Shown here: positions 1 through 4,562 of the stretch, in pieces | Layout: the number at the start of each line of letters is the position of its first letter | Position numbering within the stretch: position 1 is the stretch's first letter | Assembly: GCA_900320925.1 (NCBI GenBank) | Contig: ONUD01000091.1 | Coordinates: 1 to 6,071, forward strand | Source of the DNA: an uncultured Eubacteriales bacterium | Lineage (GTDB): Bacteria; Bacillota; Clostridia; Oscillospirales; Acutalibacteraceae | Direction: 5' to 3' | DNA length: 6,071 nt | Program-made: the position numbers and the translations under genes | The notes under the pieces: generated by a model | Told to the model about the DNA's origin: nothing | Database searches by the model: none | Seen by the model: only the letters and a program-made list of their open reading frames with translations

Positions 1-111
1 AAGTGCGGGGCAAAACTCGTACTCAAACCACTGGATGAGGAAAAAATTACCGAAGAGGACATCGTGGACTTTACAGAAGATAATTTTGAAGATGATGATA
101 TGGGCATCTGA
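1..111 (+). CDS. C-terminal tail of an unidentified protein (5' end outside window)
   Basis: Frame 1 is open from the first base and ends at TGA 109-111, giving 36 residues. The fragment starts KCGAKLVLKP and then becomes strongly acidic, with 12 Asp/Glu among its last 20 residues, ending DDDMGI. The Cys-Gly-Ala-Lys-Leu start resembles the second half of a zinc ribbon (CxxCGxxL), but only one cysteine is in the window, so this is a guess. No family can be assigned from so short a piece. In Bacillus the gene before yabM is spoVT; nothing in this tail supports or excludes a different neighbour here. It ends nine bases before a perfect hairpin, which fits the end of a transcription unit. That it is coding is inferred from the in-frame stop placed just before the hairpin and from the absence of any other gene there. 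Confidence 0.6.
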   Translation, partial: KCGAKLVLKPLDEEKITEEDIVDFTEDNFEDDDMGI

Positions 112-120
112 TTCTCAAAC

Positions 121-152
121 GGCACCGTATGATGGAATCGTCATACGGTGCC
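121..152 (+). terminator. Perfect 12-bp hairpin after the upstream gene, terminator-like but without a T-run
   Basis: GGCACCGTATGA (121-132) and TCATACGGTGCC (141-152) are exact reverse complements separated by an 8-base loop. The structure starts nine bases after the preceding stop codon and ends 18 bases before the Shine-Dalgarno sequence of the flippase gene. The bases after the stem are AATATTCCC, so the classical U-tract is poor. The opposite strand also lacks a clean T-run. It may be a weak or factor-assisted terminator, an mRNA 3'-end protector, or a leader hairpin for the next gene. The hairpin itself is certain; its job is inferred. Confidence 0.6.
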
Positions 153-183
153 AATATTCCCACTCCTGAAAGGAAGTGCTTGC

Positions 184-1944
184 GTGTCAGAAACGAAAAA
201 GCAGAGAAAGTCCCAGTCATTTCTGAAAGGTGCCATGATCCTCGGCTCCAGTATGATTATTGTCAAGCTGATGGGCATGATTTATAAAATCCTTCTCTCC
301 AATCTGTACGGCGGAGTCGGAACCGGTCTGTTCAATGCCGCTTATGCCCTGTATAACCCCTTGTTCATGCTCTCAACGGCAGGATTCCCGATTGCCATCT
401 CCCGCATGGTGTCCGAAAACGTTGCCAAAAAACGCTTCCGTGATGTCAGACAGATTCATCGTATGTCGGTGCCGATCTTCGTGTTTGCAGGCTGTATCTG
501 CTTTCTGGCAATGGTCTTTGGCAGCTTCATCTATGTCAAGGTCATCAAGGCGGACAATGCGATTTTTGCCCTGCTGTGCCTGTCCCCTACCATCTTTTTC
601 GGCTGCCTGATGTCCATTTACAGGGGCTATTTCGAGGGCATGAGAAATATGACCCCCACCGCCGTTTCGGAAATCATCGAAGCCGCTTTCAAGCTGTTCT
701 TTGGCTTTACCGCTTCGGCTGTCACCATGAAACTGCTGACACAGCAGTATGAAAATACCGGCTATGTTCTCGGTATCAAGTGTGCCGATATGACGGAAGC
801 GGAAAATACCATCATCCCGATTGCCATCGGTGCCGCCATTACAGGAATCTCACTGGGTGCTGTTTTTGGCTTCGTGTACCTTTTCGTGAAGTACAGACGC
901 AGCGGTGACGGGATTACCAAAGAGGAGTTTCGTCTCTCTCCTAAAGCCGAGGATCCTCACCAAACACTCCGTACCATGGTGAAAACAGCCATCCCCGTGG
1001 GACTTGGCTCGATTATCATGAGTCTTGCCGATATGGTGGATGCCACCCTCGTGCAGAGAAGAATCGACAGCATTATGCAGAATGATCCCAAAGCCCTGCT
1101 GGACATATACGGCTCTTTGGTGCCTGACAGTGTGTACCGGGCAGGCACCACACATATCTATCTGTACGGCTGCTACGGCATGGCACTTACTCTGATGATG
1201 TTAGTATCAGCCGTGACGCAGGTGTTCGGCACAACGGCACTGCCCTCTGTGACGGCTGCCTGGACAAGCGGCAATAAAGTGCAGATGAAAAAAAGCATGG
1301 AAACGGTTTTGCGTGTGACCATGCTCGTCACGATTCCGACAGGTATCGGAATGTCGGTACTGTCCGAACCGCTGCTGTCCCTCATCTACAGCGGCAGCGG
1401 TGTCGCCAATGAGGTGGAGATCGGCTCCAAGGTACTGACCGTCATGGGTATCTCCGCCGTGTTCATTGCCGCCAGCACCCCTATGTGCAGTATGATACAG
1501 GCAACGGGCAGAATGGATATTCCCCTGAAACTGTACACCATCGGCATGATTATCAAAATCATTGTCAATTATATCCTTGTGGGTATCCCTGCCATCAATA
1601 TCCAAGGGGCAAATGTAGGTTCTATCGTGTGCTACGGGTTCGTGACCGTTATGGCTATGTTCTTCCTGTGCCGTGAAACAAAAATTATTCCCAATTTTGT
1701 TTCCATCTTTGTCAAGCCGCTGTTTGCCTCCATCGTGTGCGGTGCGGCAGCGTACTGGTCTGAACAGTTCTTTGACAGGTTCATGACACAGCGTCTTGCT
1801 ACCGTGATGGCAGTGCTTTTTGCCGTGGTCGTCTATGTCATTGCCCTGTTCCTGTTCAGGGCTATCAAAAGAGAGGATGTCCTCCAGATGCCAAAAGGAA
1901 ATAAAATGGTAAAAATACTTGAAAAACGCAAACTGATAAGGTAA
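184..1944 (+). CDS. MOP-superfamily lipid-linked oligosaccharide flippase (YabM/SpoVB type)
   Basis: 586-residue polytopic membrane protein of the MATE-fold polysaccharide-biosynthesis family (MurJ, SpoVB, YabM, Wzx relatives), which flips undecaprenyl-linked envelope precursors across the cytoplasmic membrane. Fourteen hydrophobic segments can be counted, roughly at residues 17-38, 47-67, 94-120, 125-146, 163-183, 209-236, 266-290, 328-351, 376-402, 415-440, 448-470, 476-497, 506-527 and 538-560. The N-terminal SFLKGAMIL and the STAGFPIAISRMVSE stretch (64-78) are typical of SpoVB-like proteins. The start is GTG 184, seven bases after AGGAAG (171-176). An in-frame GTG at 148 was rejected because it lies inside the hairpin stem and adds residues unlike the family. 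At 586 residues it is longer than B. subtilis SpoVB or YabM (about 520-530), mainly through hydrophilic loops near 184-208 and 291-327. Position before mazG matches B. subtilis yabM. Whether the substrate is lipid II, a spore-cortex precursor or another glycan cannot be read from sequence. Confidence 0.9.
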   Translation: MSETKKQRKSQSFLKGAMILGSSMIIVKLMGMIYKILLSNLYGGVGTGLFNAAYALYNPLFMLSTAGFPIAISRMVSENVAKKRFRDVRQIHRMSVPIFVFAGCICFLAMVFGSFIYVKVIKADNAIFALLCLSPTIFFGCLMSIYRGYFEGMRNMTPTAVSEIIEAAFKLFFGFTASAVTMKLLTQQYENTGYVLGIKCADMTEAENTIIPIAIGAAITGISLGAVFGFVYLFVKYRRSGDGITKEEFRLSPKAEDPHQTLRTMVKTAIPVGLGSIIMSLADMVDATLVQRRIDSIMQNDPKALLDIYGSLVPDSVYRAGTTHIYLYGCYGMALTLMMLVSAVTQVFGTTALPSVTAAWTSGNKVQMKKSMETVLRVTMLVTIPTGIGMSVLSEPLLSLIYSGSGVANEVEIGSKVLTVMGISAVFIAASTPMCSMIQATGRMDIPLKLYTIGMIIKIIVNYILVGIPAINIQGANVGSIVCYGFVTVMAMFFLCRETKIIPNFVSIFVKPLFASIVCGAAAYWSEQFFDRFMTQRLATVMAVLFAVVVYVIALFLFRAIKREDVLQMPKGNKMVKILEKRKLIR

Positions 1945-1947
1945 AAT
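1919..1947 (+). promoter_or_regulatory. Candidate sigma-A promoter for mazG-hup-rqcP
   Basis: TTGAAA (1919-1924) and TAAAAT (1942-1947) are separated by 17 bases, each one mismatch from the vegetative consensus (TTGACA/TATAAT). The site spans the last codons and the stop of the flippase gene. The predicted start near 1954 would give a leader of only about 15 bases carrying AGGGGA (1955-1960) before the GTG of mazG. Lys/Lys/Ile codons at the end of genes easily mimic such sites, so confidence is moderate. Confidence 0.45.
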
Positions 1948-1968
1948 AGTGGAAAGGGGAAACATTCC

Positions 1969-2778
1969 GTGACGGAATTTCAGTTCAAAGAACATTATGA
2001 TGTCAATGACCTTGTGGAAATCGTGAAGATCCTGCGTTCTCCCAACGGTTGCCCGTGGGACAAGGTGCAGACACACGAAACAATCCGCTCTGACTTCATC
2101 GAGGAAGTGTATGAAGCCGTGGAAGCCATTGATGAACAAAATACCGAACATCTTCGGGAAGAACTGGGAGATGTCCTGTTGCAGGTCGTGTTCCATACCG
2201 TGCTGGAGACCGAAAAAGGGCATTTTGTACTGGACGATGTGGCAGATGATGTGTGTCAGAAGATGATTCTCCGTCATCCCCATGTGTTTGGCAATGTGAC
2301 AGCCGATACTCCCGAGGAAGTCCTGCAAAACTGGGATCGTATCAAAATGCAGTCGAAATCCCAACGCTCTGCCGGTGAGGCTATGGACAGCGTTTCCAAA
2401 ACCCTCCCCTCCCTGATGAGAAGCCAGAAGCTGCATAAAAAGGCACAGCGGGGAGGACTGCCCCCAAAAAGTGCCGAAGAACAATTGGAACAGCTGACAG
2501 AAACGCTGACAAAACTGAAAAACAGTCTTGCCGATACCTCGAAAGAAACCATTGACCAATCTATCGGTCGCATCCTGTTCCAAGTGGCAGGTCTTGCAGA
2601 GGAACTGCACGTAGACAGTGAAAAATCGCTGTATTTTGCCTGTGACAGGTTTACGGAACACTTCAAAAAACTGGAGGAAACCGCAAAACTGTCAGGCGTT
2701 GATATACAGAACACCGCTCAAAAGCTGACAGATGAGCTTTTGGAAAAAGAAAAAGAAAACGAATATGGAGGTTCTTAA
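1969..2778 (+). CDS. mazG: Nucleoside triphosphate pyrophosphohydrolase MazG
   Basis: 269-residue all-alpha NTP pyrophosphohydrolase that hydrolyses (d)NTPs to NMP plus pyrophosphate, cleaning aberrant nucleotides from the cytosolic pool. Length is close to E. coli MazG (263). The N-terminal domain carries the family signature: CPWD at 28-31, E45-E46-x-x-E49 and E64-E65-L-G-D68, which supply the magnesium ligands, plus HPHVF at 104-108. The second MazG repeat (about 145-240) is recognisable by KLHKKAQRGG, EEQLE (170-174) and the closing helices, but its ExxD element reads QSIGR (197-201) where E. coli has EEMGD, so that site looks impaired. B. subtilis YabN has an added N-terminal tetrapyrrole-methylase-like domain that is absent here. 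The start is GTG 1969, eight bases after AGGGGA (1955-1960); no upstream start fits better. It overlaps no neighbour, but its stop is one base before the HU start and its last codons contain the HU ribosome site, implying translational coupling. Confidence 0.93.
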   Translation: MTEFQFKEHYDVNDLVEIVKILRSPNGCPWDKVQTHETIRSDFIEEVYEAVEAIDEQNTEHLREELGDVLLQVVFHTVLETEKGHFVLDDVADDVCQKMILRHPHVFGNVTADTPEEVLQNWDRIKMQSKSQRSAGEAMDSVSKTLPSLMRSQKLHKKAQRGGLPPKSAEEQLEQLTETLTKLKNSLADTSKETIDQSIGRILFQVAGLAEELHVDSEKSLYFACDRFTEHFKKLEETAKLSGVDIQNTAQKLTDELLEKEKENEYGGS

Positions 2779-2779
2779 A

Positions 2780-3058
2780 ATGAACAAAACAGAATTGATT
2801 GCGGCAGTGGCAGAAAAAGCAGATATTGCCAAAAAAGATGCAGAAAAAGCCGTATCCGCTGTACTGGATACGATCATCGAAAAGGTGGCAGAGGGCGAAG
2901 AAGTGCGTATCGTGGGCTTTGGTACGTTTGAACGCCATGAAAGAAAAGAAAGACAGGGCTGTAATCCCCGGACAAAGGAAAAAATGTACATCCCTGCATC
3001 CAAGGTTCCTGCTTTCAAGGCAGGCAAGGCTTTTAAAGAAGCCGTTGACGCAGAATAA
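2780..3058 (+). CDS. hup: DNA-binding protein HU
   Basis: 92-residue histone-like protein that dimerises, bends DNA and compacts the nucleoid; the length equals that of B. subtilis HBsu. MNKTELI opens the protein, helices 1-2 occupy about 3-38, GFGTF sits at 46-50, the beta-arm runs through about 52-75 with the intercalating proline P63 in CNP, and the C-terminal IPASKVPAFKAGK (71-83) is nearly invariant in the family. Two arm positions differ from HBsu: H53 instead of Arg and C61 instead of Arg. The start at ATG 2780 is set by GGAGG at 2767-2771, eight bases upstream, and by the family N-terminus. An in-frame ATG at 2732 would add a lysine-rich stretch that is simply mazG read in another frame. 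An HU gene between mazG and rqcP is absent from the B. subtilis yab cluster, where hbs lies elsewhere. A terminator-like hairpin directly after the stop may limit read-through from this probably highly expressed gene. Confidence 0.96.
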   Translation: MNKTELIAAVAEKADIAKKDAEKAVSAVLDTIIEKVAEGEEVRIVGFGTFERHERKERQGCNPRTKEKMYIPASKVPAFKAGKAFKEAVDAE

Positions 3059-3066
3059 CCAGTCAA

Positions 3067-3105
3067 AGGAGGTCGGTTTCAAAAAAACCGGCTTCCTGTC
3101 ATTTT
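3067..3105 (+). terminator. Terminator-like hairpin between hup and rqcP
   Basis: Bases 3067-3079 (AGGAGGTCGGTTT) pair with 3085-3097 (AAACCGGCTTCCT) to make a 13-bp stem with two G-U pairs and a 5-base loop. GTCATTTT follows, so the T-run is short and displaced. This suggests a leaky terminator that lowers expression of rqcP and genes beyond relative to hup, or an mRNA stabiliser. The 5' arm contains a Shine-Dalgarno-like AAAGGAGG (3065-3072) that serves no start codon. Confidence 0.65.
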
Positions 3106-3120
3106 ACAGGAGGAATCATG

Positions 3121-3366
3121 ATGCGATTGGATAAGTATCTGAAAGTAGCAAGACTCATCAAAAGAAGAACCGTTGCCAATGAAGCCTGTGATGCAGGCAG
3201 GGTACTGGTCAACGGCAAACCGGCAAGGGCTTCTTATGATGTCAAGGTCGGCGATGTACTGGAAATCACGATGGGTACCCATCCCATCCGTGCCGAAATC
3301 GTCAGTATCAATGAATATGCCAAAAAAGAAGAGGCGGGAATGATGTATCAAATCATCGCTCCCTGA
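3121..3366 (+). CDS. rqcP: RqcP, S4-domain ribosome quality control factor (YabO)
   Basis: 81-residue protein made almost entirely of an S4 RNA-binding domain (about 1-60). In B. subtilis RqcP (YabO) binds the 50S subunit carrying obstructed peptidyl-tRNA and works with RqcH to add alanine tails to stalled nascent chains, marking them for degradation. The N-terminus MRLDKYLKVARLIKRRT matches B. subtilis YabO almost residue for residue and retains R2 and R16, basic positions tied to rRNA/tRNA contact in that protein. GRVLVNGKPARASYDVKVGD (26-45) is the core S4 motif, and KKEEAGMMYQII near the end also matches YabO. Two ATGs are adjacent (3118 and 3121). The second was chosen because it restores the family numbering and lies seven bases after AGGAGG (3108-3113), against four for the first. 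Transcription probably comes by read-through of the hairpin behind hup. The separate Hsp15 S4 family is a less likely identity because of length and context. Confidence 0.93.
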   Translation: MRLDKYLKVARLIKRRTVANEACDAGRVLVNGKPARASYDVKVGDVLEITMGTHPIRAEIVSINEYAKKEEAGMMYQIIAP

Positions 3367-3367
3367 T

Positions 3368-3396
3368 TCATATTCCTCCCCTGCCATGCATACAAT
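3368..3396 (+). promoter_or_regulatory. Candidate sigma-E (mother-cell sporulation) promoter for yabPQ
   Basis: TCATATT (3368-3374) and CATACAAT (3389-3396) are 14 bases apart. Both elements and the spacing match the B. subtilis sigma-E consensus as I know it (KMATATT, about 14 bases, CATACAMT). The predicted start is near 3402-3405, directly before the yabP ribosome site. In B. subtilis yabP and yabQ are known sigma-E-dependent genes, so motif and context agree. The site fills the short gap between rqcP and yabP. Confidence 0.72.
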
Positions 3397-3418
3397 GATG
3401 TTGAAAGAGGGGATGGCT

Positions 3419-3697
3419 ATGGAGGAACAAAGCATCGTGCGAAAAAGACACAGCGTGATCCTGGAGGACAGAAAACAATTGTCCTTGTCAGGAGTATCGG
3501 ATGTGTCGGGATTCGATGAGGGTACCGTGGTACTGGTCACGGAACTGGGCGAACTGACCGTCAAGGGCAGCAGCCTGCATATCAACCGTTTCAGCGTGGA
3601 AACAGGAGAGTTGGATCTGGACGGTGAAGTGGATTCCCTGCAATACGCCGAGAACCGTCAGGTACAAGGCTCTTTCTTTTCCAGACTTTTCAAATAG
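3419..3697 (+). CDS. yabP: Sporulation protein YabP
   Basis: 92-residue, mostly beta-rich protein of the YabP family, which in B. subtilis is made in the mother cell and is needed with YabQ for normal spore formation; its biochemical activity is not established. Family traits are the N-terminal H-S-V-x-L (17-21), repeated short strands with LSGVSDVSGFDEGTVVLVT, a G-x-L-x-V-K-G element, HINRFSVETGELDLDGEVDSLQY, and the closing FFSRLFK, which parallels LFSKLFK in B. subtilis YabP. There is no signal peptide or membrane helix. Several in-frame starts exist (3386, 3395, 3398, 3413, 3419). ATG 3419 is chosen because AAAGAGGGG (3404-3412) lies six bases before it, because the encoded length fits the family, and because the earliest three would fall upstream of the predicted sigma-E transcript start. 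It is followed by yabQ after nine bases. Confidence 0.9.
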   Translation: MEEQSIVRKRHSVILEDRKQLSLSGVSDVSGFDEGTVVLVTELGELTVKGSSLHINRFSVETGELDLDGEVDSLQYAENRQVQGSFFSRLFK

Positions 3698-3706
3698 GGT
3701 GATGAC

Positions 3707-4120
3707 TTGGAACTGACGCTTTCTCAGCAGTCCAATACATTTTTGTGGTCATTGGCGGCAGGAGCCGTCATTGCCTTGTTGTATATTGCCATGGAGGTAC
3801 TCAGGGAACTGTCACCTCCGAGCAGTGCTTTGCTGGCAGCGGAAGATATCCTCTTCACGGGAATCGCCGCAGGCATCAATCTGCTGTTCGCCCTCTCTCA
3901 AACACAGGGCTATTTCAGAGGCTATGTCCTGTTAGCGGAAACGGCAGCCTTTGCCGTACTCTATGCCACACTCGGAAAAATACTGCGGAAAACAATGCGA
4001 TGGATCGTGCAGAGCCTGCGGCGTGCAGGAAGAACCATTGGCAGAATTGCTGCAAAAATGACAGAAAAGGGCAGGGCGACCATAAAAAATGTAAAAAAAA
4101 TCAAAAATCCGTTGAAATAA
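3707..4120 (+). CDS. yabQ: Spore cortex biosynthesis protein YabQ
   Basis: 137-residue membrane protein. It begins with an LSQQSNTFLWSLAAGA stretch typical of YabQ. Hydrophobic segments lie at about 13-32, 43-64 and 70-90, followed by a strongly basic tail (91-137, rich in Arg/Lys) that should stay in the cytoplasm. In B. subtilis YabQ sits in the membranes around the forespore and is required for cortex formation, transcribed by sigma-E together with yabP. The start is TTG 3707: the frame has no ATG or GTG before codon 29, and AGGGTG (3696-3701), which overlaps the yabP stop, sits five bases upstream. The rare start and the overlap with the yabP stop suggest coupled, modest translation. A second ORF reading out of frame across most of this gene is a shadow. 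Function rests on family membership and synteny; no catalytic motif is known. Confidence 0.88.
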   Translation: MELTLSQQSNTFLWSLAAGAVIALLYIAMEVLRELSPPSSALLAAEDILFTGIAAGINLLFALSQTQGYFRGYVLLAETAAFAVLYATLGKILRKTMRWIVQSLRRAGRTIGRIAAKMTEKGRATIKNVKKIKNPLK

Positions 4121-4122
4121 GC

Positions 4123-4152
4123 TTGCAATATGCCAAAGAAATGTTGTATAAT
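4123..4152 (+). promoter_or_regulatory. Candidate sigma-A promoter for divIC and the S1 gene
   Basis: TTGCAA (4123-4128) and a perfect TATAAT (4147-4152) are separated by 18 bases in the 83-base gap after yabQ, giving a predicted start near 4159 and a leader of about 45 bases. It makes sense that an essential division gene has its own vegetative promoter behind two sporulation genes. The -35 has two mismatches. Confidence 0.6.
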
Positions 4153-4203
4153 GGTAGTATTAAATTGATCCCGTACGACAGCTTGAAGGAGCGTGAGCAT
4201 TGT

Positions 4204-4542
4204 ATGCCAAAGGCAGCGTCTGTGACGGAAAACCCGAAAGAAAAAAAAAGCAGAAAAAAAACTAACTGGATCATTTTGATTGCTGGCATGGCAGCCATTA
4301 TCTATGTTGCCGTAACGATTGTCGGACAAAATATCCGTATCTACAATGCTAAAGCAGAGCTGAGTGTTTTGCAGGACAAGATGTCATTGGAGATCATGAA
4401 GGCGGAAGAACTGAAAAAGGTTGCGGATGCCGTTGAAAACGATGATTTCGATCAATTTGATGACTATGTGGAAAAACAGGCAAGATTGAACGGCTTTACA
4501 AAAGACGGTGAGGTTGTCTATATCAATATCGCCGGTGACTGA
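4204..4542 (+). CDS. divIC: Septum formation initiator, DivIC/FtsB family
   Basis: 112-residue bitopic membrane protein of the divisome. It has a short basic cytoplasmic N-terminus (KEKKSRKK at 12-19), a single membrane helix at about 22-40 and an extracytoplasmic coiled coil at about 42-77, then the family's conserved C-terminal part: YVEKQARLNGFTKDGEVVYIN (88-108), equivalent to the Y-x-E-x-x-A-R...G-x-x-K-x-G-E-x-V-Y pattern of DivIC/FtsB. In Firmicutes DivIC forms a complex with FtsL and DivIB that activates septal peptidoglycan synthesis. ATG 4204 is the first start that fits the family; AAGGAG (4186-4191) is 12 bases upstream, rather far, so initiation may be modest. The same frame runs open upstream to 3745, but that part overlaps yabQ and is not protein-like. 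It lies between the predicted vegetative promoter and the S1 gene, the same order as B. subtilis divIC-yabR. Confidence 0.92.
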   Translation: MPKAASVTENPKEKKSRKKTNWIILIAGMAAIIYVAVTIVGQNIRIYNAKAELSVLQDKMSLEIMKAEELKKVADAVENDDFDQFDDYVEKQARLNGFTKDGEVVYINIAGD

Positions 4543-4543
4543 G

Positions 4544-4562
4544 AGGAGAAAATGGTTTAAGT
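4544..4562 (+). promoter_or_regulatory. Unusual ribosome binding region with a two-codon ORF before the S1 gene
   Basis: AGGAG (4544-4548) is followed closely by ATG-GTT-TAA (4552-4560), and the ATG of the S1 gene comes two bases later at 4563. The only good Shine-Dalgarno sequence is therefore 14 bases from the true start but three bases from the mini-ORF. Ribosomes could start on the mini-ORF and restart, or loop to the farther ATG. The S1 start is nonetheless secure because MSLEVG matches B. subtilis YabR MSIEVG. Confidence 0.5.

Noticed and set aside
142..149. CATACGGT as a sigma-E -10 for the flippase gene
   Set aside because: It matches only in part, has no ATATT-type element about 14 bases upstream, and is explained as one arm of the hairpin.
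148..183. Upstream GTG start for the flippase
   Set aside because: The codon is in the stem of the hairpin with no ribosome site before it. GTG 184 has AGGAAG seven bases upstream.
1207..2661. 484-codon open frame on the minus strand across the flippase and mazG genes
   Set aside because: It spans two well-recognised + strand genes, gives a His/Cys/Phe-rich product with no recognisable domain, and has no convincing ribosome site. It is an antisense shadow of codon bias.
2699..2728. TTGATA as a -35 for a private hup promoter
   Set aside because: No -10-like hexamer occurs 16-18 bases downstream; the region there reads AAGCTG.
2732..2779. N-terminal extension of HU from ATG 2732
   Set aside because: It is the mazG end read in another frame. 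GGAGG at 2767-2771 and family alignment set the start at 2780.
3386..3418. Earlier ATG starts for yabP (3386, 3395, 3398, 3413)
   Set aside because: The first three overlap or precede the predicted sigma-E transcript start, and 3413 abuts the Shine-Dalgarno sequence. ATG 3419 has correct spacing and family length.
3079..3585. 168-codon minus-strand open frame over rqcP and yabP
   Set aside because: Both + strand genes match known families in order and length; the antisense product has no recognisable feature.
3745..4203. Long N-terminal extension of the divIC frame
   Set aside because: This part overlaps yabQ in another frame and the predicted promoter region, and encodes a Cys/Arg-rich non-membrane sequence unlike DivIC. 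Only the portion from ATG 4204 matches the family.
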